From NCBI GenBank assembly GCA_035533215.1, contig DATLUG010000010.1:1-64000 (forward strand): a stretch of 64,000 nt of DNA, given 5' to 3'. Of this stretch, positions 7,536 through 15,337 are shown one piece after another; the first letter of the stretch is position 1; each line of letters starts with the position of its first letter. The notes under the pieces were generated by a model. It was not told the origin of the DNA and did no database searches. It worked only from the letters and a program-made list of their open reading frames with translations. A program made the translations under genes and the position numbers. Origin of the DNA: DAHUZL01 sp035533215 (GTDB lineage: Bacteria > Chloroflexota > Dormibacteria > Aeolococcales > Bog-877).

Positions 7536-7922
7536 CGGGGCTGCCCGCCCCAGATCAGGCCCCGAACGCGGGCGCGCGCGGGCGGGCGTGCCCGCCGCCG
7601 CCTGCCGCGGTAGGCAGGCCGCCGCCGGGCAGTCCGTCAGGGCGGTCGGGGGTGAAGGCACGGCGGTCCGTCTGGCGCTCACCGCTCGGCCGAGCGGCGT
7701 CGGGGCCCGACACCGATGCCGGTCGTGGTGACGCACGCGTCACGCGAGGGAGCAGCCCCGCTGGGCGACGCGGATCGCCACCGGTCACGAGCCCTCGCGA
7801 GGCGAGAACATCGCCCCGGGGCCCATGGCGGTGCCGGAGGGGTGCTGGCGTGGGCCTGCGCCGGTGTGGTCGCGACCGTCGCCGAATGGGTCCGACCAGC
7901 CTCCGCCCGGAGCCCCGTGCGC
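7536..7922. other. Gene-free stretch
   Basis: No convincing gene in either strand: the open frames here are overlapping high-GC shadows without family features. The stretch separates the rightward toxin from the leftward membrane protein. A small inverted repeat CCTGCC/GGCAGG around 7602-7619 could be a weak terminator between the convergent genes. Confidence 0.5.
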
Positions 7923-8336
7923 CTACCCGCCCCGGGCGGCGCGCGCGCCGAGGGCGATCCCCAGGGCGCCGAGGCCGAGCATGCCGCCGAGCGCCGGGCG
8001 CCACCCGCCGACGTGCGCCGCGGCATGCACCGCGGCGAGCCCGACCCCGCCGAGGGCGGCGAGGGCGGCGAGGCTGACGGTGGCCTGGTTGAGGCTGCGG
8101 GAGTCGGCGCCGGTGGCGCTCGCGATCGCCACCGAGGTGAGTCCCGCCCAGATCGCAAGGCCGAGGACCGATCCCGCCGCCCTCCCCGGAGCAGCCCGGA
8201 ACATGCCGTCGTTGGCGGCGAGGAACTGAGCGACGTCGATGGTCCCGGCGATCCCGATGCCGGCGAGGACCAGGTCCAGTCGACGCGCTCGCGCCCGGCG
8301 GGTGGCGACCAGCGTTCCCATCGCCGCCATCATCAC
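7923..8336 (-). CDS. Four-helix membrane protein, unknown
   Basis: A 137-residue protein with about four hydrophobic segments: DLVLAGIGIAGTIDVAQFL, VLGLAIWAGLTSVAIAS, VSLAALAALGGVGLAAV and LGGMLGLGALGIALG. The N-terminus has positive residues (RRARARR) before the first helix, so the N-terminus is probably cytoplasmic. It lies 31 bp downstream of the PucR-type regulator in the same direction and may be cotranscribed with it. No family is recognised and no catalytic residue is visible. The start could also be the second or third Met of MMMAAM. Confidence 0.6.
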   Translation of the reverse strand: MMMAAMGTLVATRRARARRLDLVLAGIGIAGTIDVAQFLAANDGMFRAAPGRAAGSVLGLAIWAGLTSVAIASATGADSRSLNQATVSLAALAALGGVGLAAVHAAAHVGGWRPALGGMLGLGALGIALGARAARGG

Positions 8337-8367
8337 GCATCCGTCCGGGCGGCCGGCTGGGCCGCCC

Positions 8368-9678
8368 TCAGCGAGCCGGCGGGGCGGCGAGACGGCCCGG
8401 CGGCGCAGGCGTCTGGAGCGCCTCCAGCAGGCGGGCCCCCTGGAGCGCGAGGGTGAGCCGGAGCCGTTGCTCGGCCGCCTCCCAGGTGCCGATGCAGTCC
8501 TGGATGCGCTCCATCCGGTAGAGGAGGGTGTGGCGGTGGATCCGCAGCGCCCGGGCCGCCGCGCTCGGCCCGTCGTGGGCGAGCAGCGCCTCCAGCGTCT
8601 CCCGCAGCGGCAGGCGCCGGGAGCGCTGCCGCTCCAGCAGCGGCCCGATGGTGGCGTCGACGAATTCGCGTAGCCCGGGCAGGTCGTGCAGCCAGACGCG
8701 GTAGAGGTGGAGCTCGGCGGCGCGGTGGACGCGCTCGTTCGGCATCAGGATCCTCCCCACGGTGAGGGCTTCCCGGGCGGCCCGAGCGGCCGGGGCGACC
8801 GCATCGAGGGTGGCGGCCACGCCGCCGATCGCGATCCGCCACGCCGCCGGCCCGGCTCGGGCGGGGAGCTCTGGCCCTGCCGTTCCGAGCAGGCGCACCA
8901 GGGTCTCGGGTCGGGTGGCGGCGGGCGCCAGGGCCACCACCGCCCCCTGCTCCAATACGAGGTGGACGCGCTGGGTGCGCCAGGCGGTGGCGATCGCCGC
9001 CTCGGCCCCGGCGTCGGCAGCCTCGATCGCCAGGACCCGGTAGGGGAACTCGAGGGCGATCCCGGCGGCCAGCGCCTGGGCCATCAGCTCCGGTCCGCCG
9101 CCCCCGGCGAGGACCTCGGCGAAGATGCGGTCGTGGTGGCGGTCCTGCTCGCGCCGGATCCGTTCCCGGGTCTCCAGGTAGCTGGTGCTGACGGCGACGC
9201 TGATCGCGTCCAGGTAGTCGAAGAGCGGACCCACGGCGGTCAGCACCGACTGTGGCTCCACCTCGGGATGCACCCGCACCATCTCGACCACGTGCTGCCA
9301 GATGACGAGGGCGGCCACCCGATAGGCGCGCAGGATGGAATCCAGCGGCATCCCGGTGGTGGCGAGGCGGCCGCCGATGCGCGCCAGCTGGCGCAGTTCG
9401 ATCGCCGATGGCGGCCGCTCCTCCGCCCAGAGCGCGAGCAGCGTCCGCAGCCCATCCCGGCAGGCCGCCAGCACCTCGCTGCCGAAGGCCGATCCGCCGG
9501 CGTCGGGCATCGTGTCCCCGACCGGGATCGCCCGCCCCATCCCGATCGCCATCAGGCGGGCCACCCGGTCCACTCGGCGCTGGAGCGAGTCGATGATGAT
9601 CGGGCTGACGGACGGCATGTCCGCATGGCGGCGTGAGAGGGTGGCCGGAGCGACGCCGATTTCGACACGACGTCCCAT
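8368..9678 (-). CDS. PucR-family transcriptional regulator
   Basis: A 436-residue regulator. ATG 9678 is preferred to the upstream candidate because a GGAGA site precedes it by about six bases. The middle part (YRVLAIEAADAG..., ALAPAATRPETLVRLLG) fits the degenerate GGDEF-like sensor of the PucR/CdaR group, and the C-terminus has its hallmark HTH: ETLEALLAHDGPSAAARALRIHRHTLLYRMERI. Such proteins control purine, sugar-acid or nitrogen catabolism genes. The target here is not obvious; the coupled membrane protein downstream is one candidate. Its N-terminal helical domain (about 150 residues) resembles the RsbRD-like domain in related regulators. Confidence 0.85.
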   Translation of the reverse strand: MGRRVEIGVAPATLSRRHADMPSVSPIIIDSLQRRVDRVARLMAIGMGRAIPVGDTMPDAGGSAFGSEVLAACRDGLRTLLALWAEERPPSAIELRQLARIGGRLATTGMPLDSILRAYRVAALVIWQHVVEMVRVHPEVEPQSVLTAVGPLFDYLDAISVAVSTSYLETRERIRREQDRHHDRIFAEVLAGGGGPELMAQALAAGIALEFPYRVLAIEAADAGAEAAIATAWRTQRVHLVLEQGAVVALAPAATRPETLVRLLGTAGPELPARAGPAAWRIAIGGVAATLDAVAPAARAAREALTVGRILMPNERVHRAAELHLYRVWLHDLPGLREFVDATIGPLLERQRSRRLPLRETLEALLAHDGPSAAARALRIHRHTLLYRMERIQDCIGTWEAAEQRLRLTLALQGARLLEALQTPAPPGRLAAPPAR

Positions 9679-9748
9679 AGCGTCTCCAGCATAGATCGCC
9701 GGGGACCGGAGGGCTCGCCCGAGCGGGCCGCCCCCCGGGACGTCCACC

Positions 9749-10504
9749 TCAGAGTGCGGTGAGCACCTCGACGACACCGGCGGGGGTCACCCGACTCCGC
9801 AGGCGCGGCAGCGGCGGCAGCCCGGCGGGATAGCCTGCCCCCCACGGTGCGCCGGTGAAGCGCCCGCGGGCGGTGAAGCGGGCGCCGTGGCAGGGGCAGA
9901 CGAAGGCGCGGTCGGCCGCGACCCAGCCCACCCGGCACCCGAGGTGGGTGCAGATCGCCGAGAGCGCCAGGATCCGGCCTCCGTCGTCGCGGACCAGCAC
10001 CCCGGTCACCGCCCCCGCGACGAACGGGACGGGCCGGCCCGCCACGACCGCCTCGGCCGCCGCCACCGCATGCCAGGTTCCCCCCGTCGGGACCAGGGTC
10101 TCCTGGGTGGCGCCGCCCGCCGCGAGGCGCTCCGTCCCGGCGGCGGGGAGGTGGGACGCCAGATCGCCGATGGCGAGGCCGGCGACGCCCGCGGCGACCG
10201 CAGCCCCGGCGCCGGTGAGCCATTGGCGGCGGGTCATCCCGGGGCCGGGGCCGGGCCCGCCGACCCCCCTCCCGCCGGCCGACTCGGGCCGCACCGCCAG
10301 CTCGCGCCCGACGAGCGTCTCCACCCGGCGGCGCACCCGAGGTGGGATCGCGGTCGCGCCGGGCCGCCGCCCGGCGAGCGCCGCCGCGACCTGGTGCGCG
10401 CCGGGGTCCTCGGCCGAGCCGGGCCGGGCCGGGCGCGCGCGCTGGTCCCGCACCAGCCGCTCGGCGGCCGCCTCGAGCTGGTGGTCCACCTCAGGCCCGG
10501 TCAC
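9749..10504 (-). CDS. Rieske [2Fe-2S] protein with Tat-like anchor
   Basis: A 251-residue protein coupled to the sigma factor by a GTGA overlap. Residues 1-75 are soluble and helical, starting HQLEAAAERLVRDQ, which is reminiscent of the N-termini of anti-sigma or zinc-finger partners but without visible Cys/His. MTRRQWLTGAGAAVAAG near residue 90 is a twin-Arg-like start of a membrane anchor. The C-terminal domain holds the Rieske ligands CTHLGC and CPCHGARF. The protein could accept electrons from a quinol-oxidising cytochrome b on the outer face. The soluble N-terminal extension is odd for a Rieske and may act in regulating the sigma factor. Confidence 0.85.
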   Translation of the reverse strand: MTGPEVDHQLEAAAERLVRDQRARPARPGSAEDPGAHQVAAALAGRRPGATAIPPRVRRRVETLVGRELAVRPESAGGRGVGGPGPGPGMTRRQWLTGAGAAVAAGVAGLAIGDLASHLPAAGTERLAAGGATQETLVPTGGTWHAVAAAEAVVAGRPVPFVAGAVTGVLVRDDGGRILALSAICTHLGCRVGWVAADRAFVCPCHGARFTARGRFTGAPWGAGYPAGLPPLPRLRSRVTPAGVVEVLTAL

Positions 10505-11151
10505 GGCAGCAGGCTCCCCAGGCCGGCCGCACGCCGGAGGGCGCGCAGTTGGAGGACCCGGACGTTCCCCGCCCGCAGCCCCATCCGCTCGGCCGTCTCC
10601 CGCACCGAGCAGCCCTCGAGGAATCGCAGCTCCAGCACCCGGCGGTAATTGGCGGGCAGGCCTGCGAGCACGGCCGCGATCCGGTTGTCCAGGGCCCCGT
10701 CCGCGACGGAGACGGCACCATCGTCACCGTCGGCCGTGTCGCGTTCGACCTCGCCGCCGCGGGCGCGAGCGCCCTCGAGCGTCCCCATGGGCGACGGGGC
10801 CTCGCTGTAGAGGCGGGACCAGTGGTCGGCCAGGGCCGCCCGGGCGATGGCGAAGAGGAGACCACGAACCCGCCCTGGGTCGAGGGCCTGGTGGCCGCGG
10901 AGGGCGCGGAGGAAGGTCTCGGCGGTCAGGTCCTCGGCGTCGGCGGCGCTGCCCACCCGGCGGACGATGAACGCGTAGATCGCCGGGGCCTGGGCGACGT
11001 AGGCGGCGGCGAGGACGCGCTGGCGGCTGTCCGCCGTCTCGGCCGGCGGCCAGGGGTCCGGAGCCTCGCGGCCGAGAGCCGTCGCCCACTCGGGGGCGGC
11101 ATCGGTGGGTCCGGCGGGCCGGTCGCGGGCCACGGGCATCTCGCCTGGCAT
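10501..11151 (-). CDS. ECF-type RNA polymerase sigma factor
   Basis: A 216-residue sigma-70-family factor. Region 2 is seen in YAFIVRRVGSAADAEDLTAETFLRALRG (the -10 recognition helices) and region 4 in LPANYRRVLELRFLEGCSVRETAERMGLRAGNVRVL (the -35 HTH). An acidic linker of about 40 residues separates them. ATG 11151 is chosen because a TAACCT -10-like box sits 8 bases upstream; an alternative ATG is at 11199. The only coupled gene is the Rieske protein, so the sigma factor may control a redox or respiration response with that protein as partner. Confidence 0.88.
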   Translation of the reverse strand: MPGEMPVARDRPAGPTDAAPEWATALGREAPDPWPPAETADSRQRVLAAAYVAQAPAIYAFIVRRVGSAADAEDLTAETFLRALRGHQALDPGRVRGLLFAIARAALADHWSRLYSEAPSPMGTLEGARARGGEVERDTADGDDGAVSVADGALDNRIAAVLAGLPANYRRVLELRFLEGCSVRETAERMGLRAGNVRVLQLRALRRAAGLGSLLP

Positions 11152-11159
11152 TCGCCGCG

Positions 11160-11200
11160 AGGTTACAGCGGCCGGCCGCACCGATCGACACCGGTACACT
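11160..11200. promoter_or_regulatory. Divergent promoter region with a 12-bp palindrome
   Basis: The 115-bp gap between the leftward sigma factor and the rightward dehydrogenase has TAACCT (11165-11160, minus strand) 8 bases before the sigma start and TACACT (11195-11200, plus strand) for the dehydrogenase. Between them is the perfect palindrome GCGGCCGGCCGC at 11168-11179, well placed for one regulator to control both genes. Confidence 0.4.
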
Positions 11201-11266
11201 GCCCCCCCGGGGAGGACGGTCGCCGGGGCTCGGGCCCCGGGGGGAGGAGGGCGCGGGAGGAGGGCG

Positions 11267-12310
11267 ATGCTCGCGGTCTATGCGACCGCCGGGGGCGGTG
11301 ACGACCCCCTGGCGAACCTCGTGGTCGGCGAACGGCCGATCCCCGACCCGCCGAAGGGCTTCGCCAGGGTGCGGGTGCGGGCGGCCAGCCTGAACCACCA
11401 TGACCTCTGGACCCTGCGCGGGGTCGGCGGTGGGGCGATCACCTTTCCCCGGACCCTGGGCTGCGACGCGGCCGGCGTCGTCGACGCCTACGGGCCCGGA
11501 ACCCCGGAGCCGCTCGCCCGGGGGACCGCGGTCGTCTGCCACAGCGTCGTCACCTGCGGGGTCTGCGACGAGTGTCTCGGTCCCGACGAGACCCTCTGTC
11601 GCCAGTTCGCGATGCTCAGCGACGGACCGTACGAGGGGTCGCTCGCCGAGTTCGTGGTCGTTCCCTGGGCCAACTGCTTCCCCCTCCCGCGCCACCTCGA
11701 CGAGGTCCAGGCCTCCTGCCTGCCCACCACCTACCTCACCGCCTTCCGGATGCTGTTCACCCGGGCCGGCTGTCGCCCCGGCGATACGGTGCTGATCCAG
11801 GGTGCGGGCGGCGGGGTGGCGACCGCGGCCGAGGCCCTCGCGCTGGCTGCGGGACTGCGGGTGATCGTCGCCAGCCGGGACCCGGCCCGGCGCGACCGCG
11901 CGCTCGGCCGCGGCGTCCACCACGCCGTCGAGCCGGGGCGAGGAGCGGCCTCGGAGATCCTCGGCCTCACCGCCGGGCGGGGGGTGGACGCCGTCATCGA
12001 GACGGTCGGTGAGGCAACCTGGGCCACCAGCCTCCGGGCGATCCGTCCGGGCGGCACCGTGGTGGTGGCCGGGGCCACCACCGGGGCCAACCCGCCGGCA
12101 GACCTGGCCCGGGTGTTCTGGCGTCAGATCACGGTCCGCGGGTCGACCATGGGGACCCGCGCGGAGTTCCGGGCGCTGCTGGCGTTCACCGAGACCACCG
12201 GGCTGGTCCCGCTCGTCGACACGGTCCTGCCGCTCAGGGAGGCGAGCGAGGCCTTCCGCCGGCTCCAGGCCGGGGACGTGATCGGGAAGCTGGTCCTGCA
12301 GGAGGGCTGA
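11267..12310 (+). CDS. Zinc-binding medium-chain dehydrogenase/reductase
   Basis: A 347-residue MDR-family oxidoreductase. ATG 11267 follows a strong GGGAGGAGGG ribosome-binding site; the longer frame upstream is not needed. The N-terminal GroES-like domain has the LNHHDLW motif typical of the quinone-oxidoreductase/alcohol-dehydrogenase group and the structural zinc cluster CGVCDECLGPDETLC. The Rossmann domain begins IQGAGGGVATAAEALAL. It should use NAD(P)H to reduce a quinone, enal or aldehyde, but the substrate cannot be read. It is alone in its transcription unit and convergent with ridA-like 12365-12757. Confidence 0.88.
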   Translation: MLAVYATAGGGDDPLANLVVGERPIPDPPKGFARVRVRAASLNHHDLWTLRGVGGGAITFPRTLGCDAAGVVDAYGPGTPEPLARGTAVVCHSVVTCGVCDECLGPDETLCRQFAMLSDGPYEGSLAEFVVVPWANCFPLPRHLDEVQASCLPTTYLTAFRMLFTRAGCRPGDTVLIQGAGGGVATAAEALALAAGLRVIVASRDPARRDRALGRGVHHAVEPGRGAASEILGLTAGRGVDAVIETVGEATWATSLRAIRPGGTVVVAGATTGANPPADLARVFWRQITVRGSTMGTRAEFRALLAFTETTGLVPLVDTVLPLREASEAFRRLQAGDVIGKLVLQEG

Positions 12311-12333
12311 CCCCGTCCGACCGGAGGGGTCGG
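12307..12333. terminator. Hairpin between convergent genes
   Basis: GACCCC (12309-12314) pairs with GGGGTC (12326-12331), and inside it TCC pairs with GGA around a 4-base loop, with one bulged G. The stop codon of the dehydrogenase overlaps its left arm. There is no T-run, but it sits between converging genes and could serve both. Confidence 0.5.
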
Positions 12334-12364
12334 CCGCGGGTCGTCGGGTGGAGGGGCGAGCCGC

Positions 12365-12757
12365 TCAGCCGACCGGGGTGACCACGGCCTCGGCCTCGAT
12401 CTCGACGCGCCAGCGATGGTCGAGCAGGGCTGCGACCACGACCATCGTTGCCGCCGGGCGGGCGGCGGAGAAGACCTCAGCGTGGACCCGGCCGACCGCC
12501 GCCGCGTCGGCGGGGTGGGTGAGGAACATCCGCGTCCGGACGACATCGTCGGGGGTGGCCCCGACCTCGGCCAGGGCGGTCGTGATGATGTCCAGGCACC
12601 GGCGCGCCTGGAGGGCGGGATCCTCGGGACAGTGGCCGTCCGGCCACACCGGAGCGGTCCCCGAGACCAGCACCCGGTCGCCGACCCGCAGCGCGCGGCT
12701 GAAGCCGATCGTCGTCTCGAACACAGAGCCCGACGAGACCCGTTGGGCGTTGGTCAC
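12365..12757 (-). CDS. RidA/YjgF-family protein
   Basis: A 130-residue single-domain Rid protein starting at GTG 12757. Recognisable features are the start-of-domain pattern FSRALRVGDRVLVSGTAPV, the CLDIITTALAEVGATPDDVVRTRMFLT segment that contains the Arg used by deaminating Rid members, and the C-terminal EIEAEAV (conserved Glu). RidA hydrolyses reactive enamine/imine intermediates of PLP enzymes; other subgroups lack this activity. The length is normal for the family. It is apparently monocistronic and convergent with the dehydrogenase. Confidence 0.88.
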   Translation of the reverse strand: MTNAQRVSSGSVFETTIGFSRALRVGDRVLVSGTAPVWPDGHCPEDPALQARRCLDIITTALAEVGATPDDVVRTRMFLTHPADAAAVGRVHAEVFSAARPAATMVVVAALLDHRWRVEIEAEAVVTPVG

Positions 12758-12896
12758 GCCTGGAGGCGGACGCGCCGCGTCCTCCGCCGGGCGTGCGCCG
12801 GGCCCGGGAGGGCGGCGCCGGGGACGGAGCGCTCCGCCGCCCAGGCCGCCCCACCCCTGGCCCCGACCCCACCGCCGGGTCCCAGCCCCCCGCGCC

Positions 12897-13004
12897 TCAT
12901 CGGCGGCTGCCCCGATACAGGACCACGCCGATGATCACGGCGGCCACGACCGCCAGGGCCACGACGACGAGGAGCCCGGACGCAGCGCCCGCCTGGAGGC
13001 GCAC
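12897..13004 (-). CDS. 35-residue single-pass membrane peptide
   Basis: Starting at GTG 13004, three bases after the stop of the upstream membrane protein, this short frame reads a soluble start, one clean transmembrane helix (LLVVVALAVVAAVIIGVVLY) and a basic tail RGSRR before TGA. The positive C-terminus suggests the tail is cytoplasmic. Its immediate position after the PadR-linked membrane gene suggests translation by reinitiation. Short hydrophobic frames can arise by chance in GC-rich DNA, so confidence is moderate; its near-zero spacing and well-formed helix favour a real gene. Confidence 0.45.
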   Translation of the reverse strand: MRLQAGAASGLLVVVALAVVAAVIIGVVLYRGSRR

Positions 13005-13007
13005 CGC

Positions 13008-13757
13008 CTACCCGCTCCCCAGTTCGGCCGCCACCCGCGGTCCCCGCGATGGCCGGCGCGACGTCGGGCCGGGCCGTCGCAGCGCCGCCACCAGGCAGAC
13101 CGCGAGGCTGGCCGCTCCCAGAAGGAGGGCGGGTGGCCAGTCCGTGGCGATCGCCGCCCAGGGCGAGCTGTGCGGGGTGACCCAGATCGGATGCGCAGCA
13201 GCGGTCAGCGCAGCACCGTGGGCCAGGCGAAGGGCGCCGCCGACCGACCAGCTGATCGGCACCACGCCCCCCAGCGTGGCAGCGGCCAGGGCAAGGCCGG
13301 CGGACCGCCACCGCTGCCGCCACGCCAGCCGGGCCGCCAGCACGGTCACCGCCCCGCTGGCGAGCAGCCTGGCCACCACCGGGACCCACCAGGAGGCGGA
13401 CCAGGGCATCGAGAGGACGGCGGTGCCGGCCCGGAGCGTCGGCACCGCCAGCAGCGGTGTGGTGGCGGCTCGCAGCGTGAGCAGCACGGCGGCCACGATC
13501 GCGCACGCCGATGCCCCCGACCGGAGCCGGGCCCGGTCGGCCCGCCCCGGCCGAGCCGCGGCGACGGGCGGCCCGATCCCGCCGCCAGCCCGCCCCGATC
13601 GGCGGCGCGCGAGCTCGAGCCAGGCGTCGCCGGCGCCGCGGACGATGTCGAGGACGTGGGCGGGTCGCCACGCGAGCGACGCCAGCGTATCGGCCATCGC
13701 CTCGCCGTGGCGGGCCCGCCAGGCCGAGGGATAGAGGGCGAGCCAGCGCCGGCTCAT
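13008..13757 (-). CDS. PadR-linked polytopic membrane protein
   Basis: A 249-residue protein whose ATG 13757 overlaps the PadR stop as ATGA. The soluble start MSRRWLALYPSAWRARHGEAM is the signature seen in membrane proteins cotranscribed with PadR regulators in Actinobacteria and relatives ('...LYPRAWRERYGEEM...'). Around five hydrophobic segments follow (for example ACAIVAAVLLTLRAATT, WWVPVVARLLASGAVTVLAA and PPALLLGAASLAVCLVAAL). Function of the family is unknown; a role in membrane stress or lipid homeostasis is often assumed. Confidence 0.75.
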   Translation of the reverse strand: MSRRWLALYPSAWRARHGEAMADTLASLAWRPAHVLDIVRGAGDAWLELARRRSGRAGGGIGPPVAAARPGRADRARLRSGASACAIVAAVLLTLRAATTPLLAVPTLRAGTAVLSMPWSASWWVPVVARLLASGAVTVLAARLAWRQRWRSAGLALAAATLGGVVPISWSVGGALRLAHGAALTAAAHPIWVTPHSSPWAAIATDWPPALLLGAASLAVCLVAALRRPGPTSRRPSRGPRVAAELGSG

Positions 13758-14086
13758 CGGTCGTGTTCCAGGCCGAGCACGGCGTCGGCAAAGTCGCGCA
13801 GGTCGGCGCACTCGCGCCGGAGCACGGCGCGCCCGCCGGCGGTCAGCTGGTACGGGAGGCGGCGCTCCACGGCGGGCAGGCGCGCGATCCAGCCGCGCCG
13901 CTCCAATCGGGCGATCGCGCCGTAGAGGGTCCCCGGTCCCAGCCGCACCCCCGCGTGATCGCGGACGTCCTGCATCACCGCGTAGCCGTGCTTCGGTCCA
14001 CCCGCGAGGCTGGCCAGGACGAAGAGGGCTGAGTCGGCGAAGCGACCGAGGCCGGACAGGTCGGTGGTCCGAGTAGTCTTCCCCAT
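13754..14086 (-). CDS. PadR-family transcriptional regulator
   Basis: A 110-residue winged-helix repressor. The fold is clear: FADSALFVLASLAGGPKHGY, AVMQDVRDHAGVRLGPGTLY (recognition helix), GAIARLERRGWIARL and a PYQLTAGGRAVL wing. ATG 14086 gives the usual family length. PadR proteins normally repress the gene downstream and release DNA on binding a drug-like or phenolic ligand. The AT-rich segment directly upstream (TGCATACTTCACCGGTCGCTATATC on the coding strand spans 14087-14111) may carry its -10 element and operator. Confidence 0.88.
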   Translation of the reverse strand: MGKTTRTTDLSGLGRFADSALFVLASLAGGPKHGYAVMQDVRDHAGVRLGPGTLYGAIARLERRGWIARLPAVERRLPYQLTAGGRAVLRRECADLRDFADAVLGLEHDR

Positions 14087-14574
14087 GATATAGCGACCGG
14101 TGAAGTATGCAGCGTCGCCCTCGCCCGGGCAAGTGCCCCAATCCTGAGGCAGGGCCGCCGCGGTGCGGTATCGAGTCGCTGCGTGCGGATCGACGCTGCC
14201 GTGAGCGAAGGGGAGGCGGCTTCGCGCAACCTGCCCACCCGCGGCCGCGTCGGGGCGCCTCGAGAGCCGGGCACTGCCCAGATGGCAGCGATTCCTGGCG
14301 GGGCGATCGGCGCAGCGCGCGCCGCACAGCCGCGGCCGCCTAGACCCGTGGAGGGGTCGGAGAACTACGAGGTCCCATCCACCGCTTTGATCACCTCCCG
14401 CGATCCTGAGCGCCCTTGGCCCTTCTCCCGGCATGGGCTCGGGCGGCCTCTGATCGCCGAGGAGCGCGCCAGTGATCAGTCTCGCTGGGGGTGCCAGCCG
14501 GGCGACGTCCACTGCGCGAGATACCCTGGGGATCCGGGCCCTGGCCCATCCCCACCACGTCGCGGAGCCGCACG
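14087..14574. other. Intergenic region between divergent genes
   Basis: 488 bases without a supportable gene. The left 25 bases, next to padR, are conspicuously AT-rich for this genome and should hold the padR promoter. The remainder is GC-rich shadow frames only. Confidence 0.5.
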
Positions 14575-15042
14575 GTGATCACGACGGAGGACATTCGCGG
14601 TTGGGCGACCGCGCTGCCCGAGGTCGAGGAAACCAGCCACTTCCGCTTCCGTGGTCCCCTTTTCAAGGTGCGGGGCACGGTCTTCGCGGGGATGGGCAAG
14701 GATGAGACAGCCGCGGTGTTCTGCCTCAGCGAGCAGGCGGCACGGAGCGCCGCCGCAGCGGATCCCGCGACCTGTGAAGCCCTCCGACGCATGGATGCGA
14801 GGTGGACCTTCCTCGGTCTCGAGGTCCAGGTCTCCGATGTATCGGAGGCGCGCATCCGGGGGCTGGTCGAAGGAGCCTGGCGCCACCAAGCCCCCAAGCG
14901 ACTGGTGGCCGAGTACGACCAGGGCACACCGGCGTCGGCCCGGCTGACACACGAGTCGTCTCGTGCTCCGGAGTCGGTCCCAGCTGCGGATCGTCTGGCG
15001 GCGTACGAGCCAGGTCCAGCCAGGCTGGAGTCGATGGCCTGA
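14575..15042 (+). CDS. MmcQ/YjbR-family protein
   Basis: A 155-residue protein from GTG 14575. The family pattern is clear: DIRGWATALPEVEETSHFRF (start), PLFKVRGTVFAGM (the strand region with KxxGK-type residues), and RRMDARWTFLGLEVQV with the closing helix RIRGLVEGAWRHQAPKRL. The fold is the CyaY-like/YjbR double-psi type often annotated as DNA-binding, but the biochemical role is unproven. A tail of about 35 residues after RLVAEYDQG is an extension beyond the usual length of about 120 and may be disordered. Confidence 0.85.
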   Translation: MITTEDIRGWATALPEVEETSHFRFRGPLFKVRGTVFAGMGKDETAAVFCLSEQAARSAAAADPATCEALRRMDARWTFLGLEVQVSDVSEARIRGLVEGAWRHQAPKRLVAEYDQGTPASARLTHESSRAPESVPAADRLAAYEPGPARLESMA

Positions 15043-15119
15043 ATCGATGTCGGCGCCTTCGGCCCCGGCTCGGCCGGCGTCCAACGCGACCATCGCAGCA
15101 TGCAGACCAGGCGGTCCAG

Positions 15120-15250
15120 GAGTCCTGGATGTCCCAGCTGTGGCCGGTGCGCGTGGCCAGCTTGGACGAGATCGCGCTGGATGCGGACAGGAGGGGGCGC
15201 CTGGACGATCCGTCAGATCGCCCGGCACCTGGCCGACATCGTCTCCCTAC
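15120..15250 (+). pseudogene. Possible DinB-superfamily remnant
   Basis: One frame around 15202-15240 reads WTIRQIARHLADI, which matches the 'GWTIRQIVHHLADS' signature of DinB-like four-helix proteins. The adjoining frame upstream (VASLDEIALDADRRGR) could be the first helix after a frameshift. No intact gene can be assembled, and the rest of the fold is missing. This rests on one motif only. Confidence 0.25.
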
Positions 15251-15297
15251 GCCCGCCAGGTCGGCGACCAGACCCACCCACGCCCGGCGCCACGCGG

Positions 15298-15326
15298 TTG
15301 ACACCCTCCGGGGCCTCGCGTACGAT
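15298..15326 (+). promoter_or_regulatory. Strong sigma-70-type promoter
   Basis: TTGACA at 15298-15303 and TACGAT at 15321-15326 are separated by exactly 17 bp. The predicted start (about 15333) is only a few bases from ATG 15338, so the transcript of the two membrane proteins would be leaderless or nearly so. It is the closest match to the consensus in the window. Confidence 0.75.
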
Positions 15327-15337
15327 CGCCGACACTG

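Noticed and set aside
7555..8340. A 261-codon minus-strand frame after the VapC gene
   Set aside because: It overlaps the better-supported membrane protein in another frame and has no domain features.
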